Source: an uncultured Bartonella sp.
GTDB lineage: Bacteria; Pseudomonadota; Alphaproteobacteria; Rhizobiales; Rhizobiaceae
Length of the DNA: 36,824 bases
Assembly (NCBI GenBank): GCA_943913205.1
Contig: CALTWN010000007.1
Coordinates: forward strand, 1 to 36,824
Direction of reading: 5' to 3'
This document shows, one piece after another, positions 24,709 through 33,946 of the stretch (positions are counted from its first letter, which is position 1; every line of letters begins with the position of its first letter). The position numbers and the translations under genes were made by a program. Below the pieces are notes generated by a model, which saw nothing but the letters and a program-made list of their open reading frames with translations, made no database searches and had not been told where the DNA came from.

Positions 24709-25681
24709 AATTAAAAATCTTTTTTATTAATGATTTTACTATTTTTGGGCATGTTGCTGTAAGCATAGTATTGCGCTCTTCAGCATTGTAACAACATTTA
24801 TTCTTTCTTAAGTAAGCCACCAAATGTTTTCTAGCTTTCCTAACCCCTAGATCAACTGAATAATGAGAAAGCATCAAATTATAATGATGCATAATATATT
24901 TAGCTAAATTATTAGGCTGTTTCCTTTTATTTTCTAATAGATCTGCCACTATATCGCCTATTGTCCAAGGCGCGCCATAACAGGCCCGTCCAACCATAAC
25001 TCCATCTGCCCCACTTTTACGCATGGCTTCTAAAGCAGAGTGCGTGTCTATGATGTCGCCATTAACAATTAGGGGAATACCAACTTTATCTTTAATTTCT
25101 TTAACTCGGCCCCAATCTGCCTTACCATTATAAAATTGTTGTCTAGTACGCGCGTGTATTGTAAGCATTTTAATACCAAGCTGCTCAGCGTATTTTGCTA
25201 AACTTATGGCAGCTACATTGCTCTCCCCTTCCCAAGCCAAGCGCGTTTTTAATGTTACTGGTATATTAACAGAGGCTACTACAGCTTCAATTACATTAAA
25301 AGCCAAGGGCAAATCTTGCATTAAAGCCGCACCACAGGAGCCAGAAATTATTTTTTTTGCCGGACATCCCATATTTATATCAATAATACTAGCCCCTTGA
25401 GCCTCTAATTTCTTTGCGGCTTCACTCATATAATAAGGCTCTCTACCAATTAATTGAACAGAACTATAGGGTAAATTAGTAGAATTAGAACGCATTTCAC
25501 TCTCTATTTTAGAAGAACATAATTCTTTACTAGCTACCATCTCGCTTGTTACTAAACTAGCGCCCGCCCCATAAGCCAACTTACGAAAAGGTGAATCTGT
25601 AATACCAGACATAGGGGCCAATAACACTCTATGGGGCAATATAACATCACCTATTTTTAATGGTTGCGTTAAATTTGACAT
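24707..25681 (-). CDS. dusB: tRNA-dihydrouridine synthase (DusB type)
   Basis: A 324-residue FMN enzyme that reduces uridines in the tRNA D-loop. LLAPMSGITDSPFRKLAYG is the N-terminal flavin-barrel signature. The catalytic cysteine is C106 in DINMGCPAKK. Later TIHARTRQQFYNGKADW and NGDIIDTHSALEAM, DGVMVGRACYGAPW match the barrel. In free-living Rhizobiales dusB usually precedes ntrB-ntrC; here it is followed by a tRNA gene and no nitrogen-regulation genes, which fits genome reduction. Divergent from nadK. Confidence 0.95.
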   Translation of the reverse strand: MSNLTQPLKIGDVILPHRVLLAPMSGITDSPFRKLAYGAGASLVTSEMVASKELCSSKIESEMRSNSTNLPYSSVQLIGREPYYMSEAAKKLEAQGASIIDINMGCPAKKIISGSCGAALMQDLPLAFNVIEAVVASVNIPVTLKTRLAWEGESNVAAISLAKYAEQLGIKMLTIHARTRQQFYNGKADWGRVKEIKDKVGIPLIVNGDIIDTHSALEAMRKSGADGVMVGRACYGAPWTIGDIVADLLENKRKQPNNLAKYIMHHYNLMLSHYSVDLGVRKARKHLVAYLRKNKCCYNAEERNTMLTATCPKIVKSLIKKIFN

Positions 25682-25764
25682 AGTAAATACCTTTTAGCTA
25701 GGAATATGTAGCATATTAATGTATAATAACATATAATTTAAATCTAAAGGGTAAAAGCAACTAT

Positions 25765-26535
25765 ATGCGCCTACATTTTATAGCGTCTGAAAAACAGAGC
25801 GCCCGTAAAGCTTTAAAAGAATTGCTGTCAACATATATAAATTTCCCTTTAATAGACGCAGATATTATTGTAGTTTTAGGCGGCGACGGTACTATGCTGC
25901 AAATATTGCACAAGGTTTTATCTAATCCAAAATTTAAAGATAAAAGAATTTTTGGACTTAATCGTGGTTCTGTTGGCTTTTTAATGAATAAATATAATAC
26001 TCACAATCTTGAAGAACGTATTGATAATGCCTTTTGCGAAATGATATCGCCTCTTAGAATGACAGCAACAGATGTTGATGGTAAAAAAGTATCTACCTTA
26101 GCTGTAAATGAGGTCTCACTACTTAGGCAATCTCACCAAGCGGCAAAAATTCGTATTTACGTAGATGGTAAAATACGAATAAAACAATTAATATGTGATG
26201 GAGTTATGCTTGCAACGCCCGCGGGCTCTACAGCCTATAATTTTTCAGCACAGGGTGCAATTCTACCTTTAGAATCTTCTCTGTTGGCGTTAACGCCAGT
26301 GAGCCCTTTTAGACCAAGGCGTTGGAATGGAGCTATTTTAAACGACAACTCCAAAGTAAGGTTTGATATATTAGAAGAACATAAACGTCCTGTTAACGTT
26401 TCAGCAGATATGCAAGAAATAAAATCTGTAACTTCTATAAATATTGAAATGGCATATGAGCTGAAAGCCAAGATTCTTTTTGACAATGATTTCTCATGGA
26501 ACGACAGAATATTACTAGAACAATTTAAACATTAA
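25765..26535 (+). CDS. nadK: NAD kinase
   Basis: A 256-residue enzyme phosphorylating NAD to NADP. The GGDGTML motif (39-45) binds the phosphate donor. DGVMLATPAGSTAYNFSAQG is the second family signature, with the GSTAY core intact. Length agrees with Rhizobiales NadK. Two TATAAT-like boxes at 25722-25727 and 25732-25737 could serve as -10 elements, but no good -35 was found. The DEAD-box gene follows 20 bases downstream on the same strand, probably co-transcribed. Confidence 0.94.
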   Translation: MRLHFIASEKQSARKALKELLSTYINFPLIDADIIVVLGGDGTMLQILHKVLSNPKFKDKRIFGLNRGSVGFLMNKYNTHNLEERIDNAFCEMISPLRMTATDVDGKKVSTLAVNEVSLLRQSHQAAKIRIYVDGKIRIKQLICDGVMLATPAGSTAYNFSAQGAILPLESSLLALTPVSPFRPRRWNGAILNDNSKVRFDILEEHKRPVNVSADMQEIKSVTSINIEMAYELKAKILFDNDFSWNDRILLEQFKH

Positions 26536-26555
26536 CATATAAAGGATTATATTTT

Positions 26556-27788
26556 TTGACTAATGAAATAAAAAATTTTGATGAGTTAGGATTGAGCCCT
26601 AAATTACTAAAATCAATACACAGAGCTGGGTATACAGAACCCACAGCTGTACAAAAATTAGCTATACCAGCTATTTTAAATAAACAAGATGTCATAGGCA
26701 TTTCTCAAACCGGTACAGGAAAAACAGCAGCTTTTGTTTTACCTATAATAAGCATGTTAGAACAAGGACGTTCTAGAGCTCGTATGCCACGCTCGCTTAT
26801 ATTAACCCCAACTAGAGAACTAACAACTCAAATATCTGAACATTTTAAAAAATTTACTTCTGACGTTAATATAAATATAGCAGCTCTTATAGGCGGTGAA
26901 TCTATAGATAAACAAGCACGCTTATTAAGCAATAGTGTAGATGTACTAATAGCAACACCAGGGCGTTTATTAGACCATATCAAGCGCGGCAATATCTTAT
27001 TAAATTCTATAGAAATTTTAGTAATAGATGAAGCAGATAGAATGCTAGATATGGGATTTATTAAAGATATAGAAAAAATTATAAATTTTTTACATACAAA
27101 GCATACGACTATATTATTTTCTGCTACAATGGCTTCCCCTATTGAAAAACTAGCAAAAAAATATTTAAACAATCCGATGCGTATTGAAACCAGCCGACAA
27201 TCTAGTGTAGCGCAAACAATTACACAAAACTGGCTCAAAAATACAAGCGATTTAGAAAATAAAAAATTTATTTTATTAGAAATATTAGAGGCAGAGCAAG
27301 ATAATATTGTTAACGCTATAATTTTTTGCAATCGTAAATTAGATAGCGGCAAAATGCACAAATGGCTTGTAAAACAAGGGTTTAATGCCGCCGCCTTACA
27401 TGGTGACATCCAGCAAAATATGCGAACAAAAATTCTAAGAGACTTTAAAAAAGGCAAATATCAATTACTGGTTGCAACTGATATAGCTGCGCGTGGACTT
27501 GATATTGATGAGATAGGTTACGTATTTAACTTTGACCTACCACGAAACAAAGAAGATTATATCCACCGTATTGGTCGTACTGGCAGAGCTGGACGTCTTG
27601 GAAAGGCATATAATATCGTTTCTAAATCTGATATGTCAAAAGCTAAAGAAATAGAAAGAATGACCAGACAAAAAATAGTATGGTTAGATTTGGACAAAAA
27701 ACCAAAAAAACAACTTTCAAATGCTACATTTGGCAAGCAATCTCCTGAATTTTTAGCAAAACCGCAAAGGCTTAAGACAATCGCCTAA
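26556..27788 (+). CDS. rhlE: RhlE-like DEAD-box RNA helicase
   Basis: A 410-residue RNA helicase. Order of motifs: Q motif with FDELGLSPKLL and EPTAVQ, Walker A SQTGTGKT, PTRELTTQ, VLIATPGRLLDH, the DEAD box in VIDEADRMLDMGF, SAT, ATDIAARGLDID, and HRIGRTGRAGR. Short basic tail. It starts at TTG (26556) with AAGGA 10 bases upstream; the next in-frame Met is too far inside. Such helicases help ribosome assembly and mRNA turnover, often in the cold. The RhlE subgroup is chosen by general resemblance. The 3' end overlaps gltX by 17 bases (convergent). Confidence 0.9.
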   Translation: MTNEIKNFDELGLSPKLLKSIHRAGYTEPTAVQKLAIPAILNKQDVIGISQTGTGKTAAFVLPIISMLEQGRSRARMPRSLILTPTRELTTQISEHFKKFTSDVNINIAALIGGESIDKQARLLSNSVDVLIATPGRLLDHIKRGNILLNSIEILVIDEADRMLDMGFIKDIEKIINFLHTKHTTILFSATMASPIEKLAKKYLNNPMRIETSRQSSVAQTITQNWLKNTSDLENKKFILLEILEAEQDNIVNAIIFCNRKLDSGKMHKWLVKQGFNAAALHGDIQQNMRTKILRDFKKGKYQLLVATDIAARGLDIDEIGYVFNFDLPRNKEDYIHRIGRTGRAGRLGKAYNIVSKSDMSKAKEIERMTRQKIVWLDLDKKPKKQLSNATFGKQSPEFLAKPQRLKTIA

Positions 27789-29133
27789 TAATAATATCAC
27801 GTGACATTAACGGTAAAAATGCAGATAAATCAGGACCATGCATTAAACCCGTTAATGCGATACGAAGCGGAGCAAACAGCTCTTTACCTTTTTTACCTGT
27901 TTGCTCTTTAATTAAATTTGTCCAATTTTTCCAACTATTTTCATCAAACGGCTCTGCCGGCAATAATTCACTAGCCGTTTTTAAAAATTCTTTGTTGATA
28001 TTTTCAAAGCTAAGATCCTTATTCATAGCTATATCCCACCAATAAACAGCGTCTTGAACTTTAGAGATATTGCCCTTTACTACACTCCAAAAATTATTTG
28101 CTTTTTTACCGATAATACCTAGCTGCTTTAATCGCTCATCTACTTGTTCAAAAGTCATATTATGAATTAAGCTTGTATTTAATCTAACTAAATCTTCTAC
28201 ACTAAATTTGGCAGCCGATTTCGAAACATTTGTTAAATTAAAATGATGCGCTAACTCTGTCATATTTTTATAAGCAACTACATTTTCAGAAGTACCTATT
28301 AACGATGCCAAGCTACATATAGCCATTGGCTCAAAACCATCTTCGCGTAATGAGCGAATAGATAAAGCACCACTTCTTTTAGAAAGTCCTTCACCGCTTG
28401 CTGTTGTTAAGAGATTAATATGCCCTAGTTTGGGTACATCAGCACCTAGCGCTTTAAATATGGTTATTTGCGCTGCAGAATTTGTAATATGATCATCACC
28501 ACGAATAATATGACTTATTTCCATATCAATATCGTCGATAACCGAAGGCAATGTGTAAAGATAGCTACCATCTTCCCTAATTAAAACTGGGTCAGATAAT
28601 GAAGATAAATCTATTGATTGTGCACCTTTAACTTCATCAAGCCAGCTAATTTCAGTGCGCTCCATATTAAAAACATCATTTTCGAAATTGGGCAATAAAA
28701 AGCGCCAATGGGGTTTTATGCCTTTTTCAATAAAAGCTGCTATTTCTTCTTTACTTAATTTTAGAGCTTTGCGGTCATAAATGGGTGGCAAACCACGTGT
28801 AAGCTTAATTTTTCTACTAAGTTCAAGTTCTTGTTGAGTTTCAAAACAAGGATACAGTAACCCTTTTGCTTTTAAGCTTTCTGCAACTTCATCGTAACGT
28901 TGAAACCTTTTTGACTGAAAGTATATTTCATCGGCTTTTATACCTAGCCATTGTAGATCTTCTTTTATGGCATCAATGTAACATTGTTTTGAACGCTCAA
29001 TGTCTGTGTCATCATAACGCAAAACAAAACTAGCTTTATTGCACATGGCATAAAGCCAGTTAAATAAAGCTATACGAGTATTTCCTATGTGAATATACCC
29101 TGTAGGTGAAGGTGCGAAACGAACTTTTACCAC
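27772..29133 (-). CDS. gltX: Glutamyl-tRNA synthetase
   Basis: A 453-residue class I synthetase. The HIGH-type motif is SPTGYIHIGNTRIALFNWL near residue 8, and the KMSKS-type loop is GEGLSKRSGAL. The start is GTG at 29133 with CGGAGG six bases before it; the nearby ATG is out of frame and stops at once. It is the short type with an SKR loop. Alphaproteobacteria often carry two gltX genes, one acting on tRNA-Gln for the amidotransferase route; which role this one has cannot be told. Last gene of the comEC-to-gltX string, 54 bases after nadE. Confidence 0.95.
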   Translation of the reverse strand: MVKVRFAPSPTGYIHIGNTRIALFNWLYAMCNKASFVLRYDDTDIERSKQCYIDAIKEDLQWLGIKADEIYFQSKRFQRYDEVAESLKAKGLLYPCFETQQELELSRKIKLTRGLPPIYDRKALKLSKEEIAAFIEKGIKPHWRFLLPNFENDVFNMERTEISWLDEVKGAQSIDLSSLSDPVLIREDGSYLYTLPSVIDDIDMEISHIIRGDDHITNSAAQITIFKALGADVPKLGHINLLTTASGEGLSKRSGALSIRSLREDGFEPMAICSLASLIGTSENVVAYKNMTELAHHFNLTNVSKSAAKFSVEDLVRLNTSLIHNMTFEQVDERLKQLGIIGKKANNFWSVVKGNISKVQDAVYWWDIAMNKDLSFENINKEFLKTASELLPAEPFDENSWKNWTNLIKEQTGKKGKELFAPLRIALTGLMHGPDLSAFLPLMSRDIIIRRLS

Positions 29134-29187
29134 ATAATCCTCCGATCCGTTTAAAAAGGTTATTATTATTACTTACTATGTAATTAA

Positions 29188-30813
29188 TTAATTGTCACGA
29201 TATTTATTTGTTATAGGGTAGCGTCTATCTGTTCCAAAATTCTTTGCACCTAACCTTACTCCAGGGGCCGCCTGAAAACGCTTATATTCTGCTAAATATA
29301 CCAAATTTTCTATTTTTTTAACTAAATCTTTATCGTAGCCCTTTTTTATAATTTGTTCAACTGAAGCATCATTTTCAATAAGTTCATATAAAATTACGTC
29401 TAAAATATTATATGGCGCTAGGCTATCCTCATCTTTTTGTCCTTCGCGCAATTCAGCTGATGCAGGTTTTTCTATTATGGATTGCGGTATAATTTTCCCT
29501 TTCTTACCTAAAAAGGTAGCACTAAAATTATTATTTCTCCAATTTGCTAAATCGTAAACGCGTGTTTTATAAATATCTTTTAATGGATTAAATCCGCCAC
29601 TCATATCACCATAAATCGTGGCATAACCTGTTGCCAACTCTGATTTATTTCCTGTTGTTATAAGTAATGCGTTAAGTTTATTAGATAAAGCCATTAAAAT
29701 AGTACCGCGTGTACGGCTTTGTAAGTTTTCAAACCATAAATTACGATTATTAGTATCAAAGGCAGATTCTAAAATAGATGAAAATGCTTCTACAGCTTTA
29801 GAAATATTTAACTCTAAATAAGTACATCCGAGTAAGTTAGCGCATTTTTTAGCATCATCAAGCGAATGCTGACTTGTATAAACATAAGGTAACATAAAAC
29901 AGTTTAAATTATCTTTCCCTATCGCATCGCAGACCATAGCAGCACATAAGGCAGAATCCAAACCTCCCGAAAGACCTAATATACATTTTGTAAAGCCATT
30001 CTTATAAACATAATCGCGCACTGCTAATATGCACGCATTATAATCAGCCTCAAGATCTTTATACCATATAGCTTGAGCCCCACAATTATCGCTAATATTT
30101 AAATATTCAATATGAGTTTGAAATTGCGGTAATTTACATATAACGTCCCCTTGGACATTGCAAGCAAAAGAAGCACCGTCAAATACCATCTCATCTTGCC
30201 CACCTACTTGATTAACATATATAACGCAACATTCCAGTTTTTTAGCCAAATTGCTTATAAGCTTTAGACGTTTTTCAGTTTTATTTATTCTATAAGGTGA
30301 TGCATTTGCAACCAAGATAATATCACACTCGCCTTTTGTAATTTGCGGCATATTCCAAACATCTTCACATATCGGTAAAGCTATGTTTATACCCTTATAT
30401 TCAACTATTTGTGAATTATCGCCAGCAGAAAAAATTCGCTTTTCATCAAATTCGGCATAATTTGGTAGATCTCTCTTATGGCTTTTTGCCACAATATGAC
30501 CTTGAGCTATAAAATATACTGCATTATAAACTTTTTGTGCTATACAATCTGGCGCTCCAACAATTATAGCTATATTTAATTTAGAACTAAATTCCACTAT
30601 ATCATTTATTGCTTTACTACATTTATTTAAAAAGGATGGTTTTAATACTAAATCTTCAGTTGGATAGCCACATAAAAATAACTCGCTAAATAAAATTATA
30701 TCAGCATTTGCTTCTTCTGCCTCAATTATATTTTTTTTAGCTAAAGCCAAATTACCTTCAATATCACCTACTATAGGATTTTGCTGCGCCATAGCTATGC
30801 AAAAATTTTTCAT
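29188..30813 (-). CDS. nadE: Glutamine-dependent NAD synthetase
   Basis: A 541-residue two-domain enzyme amidating nicotinate adenine dinucleotide to NAD. The N-terminal nitrilase-type glutaminase has its E-K-C triad in FSELFLCGYP, KRDLPNYAEF and LPICEDVW. The C-terminal synthetase has the P-loop LGLSGGLDSALCA and TTGNKSELATGY. The DAHP synthase stop lies one base before its ATG; GGGA about 8 bases upstream serves as ribosome site inside that gene. nadE and nadK both occur in this window, covering the last two steps to NADP. Confidence 0.96.
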   Translation of the reverse strand: MKNFCIAMAQQNPIVGDIEGNLALAKKNIIEAEEANADIILFSELFLCGYPTEDLVLKPSFLNKCSKAINDIVEFSSKLNIAIIVGAPDCIAQKVYNAVYFIAQGHIVAKSHKRDLPNYAEFDEKRIFSAGDNSQIVEYKGINIALPICEDVWNMPQITKGECDIILVANASPYRINKTEKRLKLISNLAKKLECCVIYVNQVGGQDEMVFDGASFACNVQGDVICKLPQFQTHIEYLNISDNCGAQAIWYKDLEADYNACILAVRDYVYKNGFTKCILGLSGGLDSALCAAMVCDAIGKDNLNCFMLPYVYTSQHSLDDAKKCANLLGCTYLELNISKAVEAFSSILESAFDTNNRNLWFENLQSRTRGTILMALSNKLNALLITTGNKSELATGYATIYGDMSGGFNPLKDIYKTRVYDLANWRNNNFSATFLGKKGKIIPQSIIEKPASAELREGQKDEDSLAPYNILDVILYELIENDASVEQIIKKGYDKDLVKKIENLVYLAEYKRFQAAPGVRLGAKNFGTDRRYPITNKYRDN

Positions 30814-30814
30814 A

Positions 30815-31996
30815 TTAATATCCCGTGATTATACTACCCAAAAAATCTATAAAATCTCGTGCCTGCTGTGCATTAAGTCTTGCATCACAATAGCTTTTAT
30901 AATTTTTCCATTTTATATTATGTAAATTTTCATTTTCTAAACACTCAGTAACATCTTCATAGGTTAATTCTAAGTGAATACCAGCACCATAGCTACCTAA
31001 TTTTCTATGTATTCCAAAAAAGCTTTTTGTTTCGCTTTTAATAGAGCTTATAAAACGCGTTTTATAATTTTTATATAAAATATTGTTACCATGCATAGGG
31101 TCGCATAACCATAATACATTTTTTTTTGCTTTATTAATAATCTCTATTAGGGACGGAAGTTTATGCTCAATTTTATCTACGCCCATTCGTATGATAAAAG
31201 ATAGTTTGCCTTTTTCATTCTGTGGGTTTAGAATATCGCATAGCTTTAATATATCTTCAGGTAATATTTCTGGCCCTATTTTAATGCCAATAGGGTTAGC
31301 AATACCACGACAAAATTCAATATGAGCACAATCTATATCGCGAGTACGCTCACCTACCCACAGCATATGCGCTGAAGATGAATAATATTGACCTCCTACT
31401 CTTCTAACTAACGCCTGTTCATAAGGCAAAAGAAAAGACTCATGGCAAAAATATAAATTATAGTTTTGTTCCTCTACGTAATCAATAAGAGCTTTACTAT
31501 ATTCATATGCCTGTAAAAGCCTTTGTGTGTCTGGCTTATTATCTTTTACATTTGTTTGAAAAGAATTTATTAAATCTCCTCTATACAAACATGCATCACT
31601 ACCGCTCCCATGTAGGCTACGCGGTTTTGCCATTTGCCCCGCCATACGTGCAAAAGCTATAGTTTTTCGTTTAGTATTATATTGTAATTTATTACTCAAT
31701 TCTAAAATAAAATTAGACATATTATTGGCATATGAAATTGTATATGCTTTATCTTTTATAGTTTCAGCACAATCTCCTGCTTGTAAAATAAAATATTTTT
31801 TATCTACTATATTAGCTAATGCCGATTTACAATTTACAATTGCCTGTTGTGAGAAAAGAGGCGCGCTTTGTTCTAATATTTGCTGCTGAAATTTTAATAA
31901 ATTTGTATTTTTATATTCAATATTTTGTAATACTCGTTTTTTACGCCAACTATCTGGCGACCAAAGAGGATTTTTAATTATCTTTTCGTACACCAT
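30815..31996 (-). CDS. aroG: Class II 3-deoxy-7-phosphoheptulonate (DAHP) synthase, short form
   Basis: First enzyme of the shikimate pathway. Class II motifs are in order: LQAGDCAE (C76 binds the metal), AGQMAKPRS, YRGDLIN, SHE-like CHESFLLPYEQAL, WVGERTRDIDCAHIEFCRGI, KIGPEI, LCDPMHGN, DVTEC, and CDARLN (CDPRLN in most). At 393 residues it is about 65 shorter than the usual type IIA enzyme. The gap falls between residues 172 and 184, where IIA enzymes have the helical hairpin that forms an aromatic amino acid allosteric site. It therefore looks like type IIB (PhzC-like length), though other motifs resemble IIA. It overlaps gor by 23 bases and sits where Rhizobiales keep their normal class II gene. 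Confidence 0.85.
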   Translation of the reverse strand: MVYEKIIKNPLWSPDSWRKKRVLQNIEYKNTNLLKFQQQILEQSAPLFSQQAIVNCKSALANIVDKKYFILQAGDCAETIKDKAYTISYANNMSNFILELSNKLQYNTKRKTIAFARMAGQMAKPRSLHGSGSDACLYRGDLINSFQTNVKDNKPDTQRLLQAYEYSKALIDYVEEQNYNLYFCHESFLLPYEQALVRRVGGQYYSSSAHMLWVGERTRDIDCAHIEFCRGIANPIGIKIGPEILPEDILKLCDILNPQNEKGKLSFIIRMGVDKIEHKLPSLIEIINKAKKNVLWLCDPMHGNNILYKNYKTRFISSIKSETKSFFGIHRKLGSYGAGIHLELTYEDVTECLENENLHNIKWKNYKSYCDARLNAQQARDFIDFLGSIITGY

Positions 31997-33365
31997 TATA
32001 ATATGAATAGCTAGGAATGTAGCTAAGCACCAATTCTTCTGCAGCTGTTGGATGTACAGCTATTGTTTTGTCAAAATCAGCTTTCTTTATTTTTGCTTTT
32101 ACAGCCACAGCCATAATTTGTATAAGCTCAGCTGATGAAGGTCCTAATAAATGAACGCCCACAACATAATCTGTTGTACCATCTACTAACATTTTCATAA
32201 ATATTCGATCAGTACTTCCACTTATAGTATGCTTCATTGGCTTAAAATCTATACAATAAACATCTAAGGATTTGTATAAGCTTTTTGCGTCTGTTTCTGA
32301 TAATCCAACTTTCGCAATTTCTGGTTGTGAAAAAATAGCTGTAGCTATATTTTCATAATCTGGCTTGGTTTTAATATTATGATAAATTGTTTTTATAACA
32401 CAAACAGCATCTTCTATAGCTACAGGAGCTAGTTGCAAACCACCTCTCACATCACCTATAGCATAAATATGTTTTTTACTTGTAGCAAGATATTCATCAA
32501 CTAAAATTTGACCATAAGGGCCAGTATCCACGCCCGCTTTTTGCAAATTTAAATCGATAGTATTGGGCTTTCTTCCTAAGCAGAGCATAACTTCATCTGC
32601 CACCAATTCAGCACCATTTGATAGCATAACGGATTTTTGCCCATTTATATTAATAACTTTTTCTATATTGCTGTTACTATATATTTTTATACCTTTTTTT
32701 TCCATAGCATCGTTTAATCTTTTACGTAAATCAAAATCAAAATTACGCAAAAATAAATCATTTCTATGAACCAAGGTTACCTCTGAACCAAGACCATAAA
32801 AAATATTAGCAAACTCTACTGCAGTATAACCGCCTCCAGATAATATTATAGAGCGGGGCTGTTTTTCTAGAAAAAGACCTTCCCTCGAGGTTATACAATT
32901 TTCTACGCCTATGATATCGGATGGTTTGTTCGGAAAAGATCCCGTACCTATGATGATATGTTTAGCGCTTAACTTTTCTCCTGTACTAAGTTCAACTTCA
33001 TTTTCATTTAAAAAAGTTGCTTTTGCCGCAAAAAGTTTGACATTTGCTTTAGATAAATTAGATTTATATATTTCTTGTAGTCTGTCTAATTCTTTGTTTT
33101 TCGCTTGCATAAAATGATGCCAATCAAATTTCGGCATAGCTTCAAATTGCCACCCAAACCCCTGGCTTTGCAAAAAAGTATCTTTATACTCACTAGCATA
33201 AACAAATAGTTTTTTAGGCACACACCCACGATTTACGCAGGTTCCACCCACTCTGTCATTTTCAATTAAAGCAACATTCTTACCTAAAGTGCCGGCTAAA
33301 CGAGCTGCTCTGACCCCGCCTGAACCTGCGCCAACTATCAATAGATCATAATCATAGCTTAACAA
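31974..33365 (-). CDS. gor: Glutathione-disulphide reductase
   Basis: A 463-residue FAD/NADPH oxidoreductase keeping glutathione reduced. The FAD fold is LIVGAGSGGVRAAR (9-22), the redox pair is C43/C48 in GGTCVNRGCVPKK, and the second dinucleotide fold begins ILSGGGYTAVEFA. ATSKKHIYAIGDV is the FAD-binding GD motif, and HPTAAEEL near the end supplies the His-Glu dyad of the partner subunit. CVNRGCVPKK and downstream motifs favour glutathione reductase over lipoamide dehydrogenase. Twelve bases after the DUF2059 gene; its end overlaps the DAHP synthase start. Confidence 0.93.
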   Translation of the reverse strand: MLSYDYDLLIVGAGSGGVRAARLAGTLGKNVALIENDRVGGTCVNRGCVPKKLFVYASEYKDTFLQSQGFGWQFEAMPKFDWHHFMQAKNKELDRLQEIYKSNLSKANVKLFAAKATFLNENEVELSTGEKLSAKHIIIGTGSFPNKPSDIIGVENCITSREGLFLEKQPRSIILSGGGYTAVEFANIFYGLGSEVTLVHRNDLFLRNFDFDLRKRLNDAMEKKGIKIYSNSNIEKVININGQKSVMLSNGAELVADEVMLCLGRKPNTIDLNLQKAGVDTGPYGQILVDEYLATSKKHIYAIGDVRGGLQLAPVAIEDAVCVIKTIYHNIKTKPDYENIATAIFSQPEIAKVGLSETDAKSLYKSLDVYCIDFKPMKHTISGSTDRIFMKMLVDGTTDYVVGVHLLGPSSAELIQIMAVAVKAKIKKADFDKTIAVHPTAAEELVLSYIPSYSYYNGVRKDN

Positions 33366-33377
33366 AGTAAGTTCCTT

Positions 33378-33875
33378 TTACTTCTTAGAGCTTAGTTTAC
33401 CTTTTAAAGCAGCTCTAGAATTATTTTCCAGCGCTTTACCCACGCTATCACTCCAGGTTTGAAATGCTTTTACAAGATCGCCCATGGTTTCTGGTGCTGT
33501 TTTAAGCAATTTACTACCTACAGGACCATTATAAAAAGAAACAATAGCTTTTAATTCATTTAATGAAAAATGTTTAACATAAACCTTTGCTGCATCTTCA
33601 TCTAACTCTGCGCGGCGTTTCACCAGTTTCATGGCTTGATCATCAACTATTTTAGAAATAACATCGCCATCATTGGGATATTCAGCAAGCAAACGTCTTT
33701 TCACTACTGCTGTAGCTTGGGGTAAAAACATATCAAATTGATCTGTAGCGTGCACAGCTTGCACCACTTGCCTTGCAATATCTATATTCAAACCAGATTT
33801 AACAGCAGCATATGATATTGAACTGCTAGATATTAAGAAACTTGCTATAATTGTACAATATTTCAACTTTTTCAT
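33378..33875 (-). CDS. DUF2059-family exported protein
   Basis: A 165-residue protein with a signal peptide (MKKLKYCTIIASFLIS..., cleavage after YAA or nearby, about residue 24) and a helical mature part. The core YVKHFSLNELKAIVSFYNGP and VGSKLLKT is the DUF2059 signature (F-x-x-x-E-L ... F-Y-x-x-P-x-G-x-K). Periplasmic, function unknown. In Rhizobiales a DUF2059 gene commonly lies between rpiA and gor, as here, which supports both call and taxonomic placement. Confidence 0.85.
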   Translation of the reverse strand: MKKLKYCTIIASFLISSSSISYAAVKSGLNIDIARQVVQAVHATDQFDMFLPQATAVVKRRLLAEYPNDGDVISKIVDDQAMKLVKRRAELDEDAAKVYVKHFSLNELKAIVSFYNGPVGSKLLKTAPETMGDLVKAFQTWSDSVGKALENNSRAALKGKLSSKK

Positions 33876-33946
33876 TATAATTTTGTCCTTTAAATTTATT
33901 AATTTTTTATAACATAGCGCATAACTGTTCGCAAGATATTAAAAAC

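Noticed and set aside
26556..26570. DEAD-box gene missing its start (no ATG)
   Set aside because: TTG at 26556 has AAGGA 10 bases upstream and gives the expected N-terminus, so it is a non-ATG start and not a truncation.
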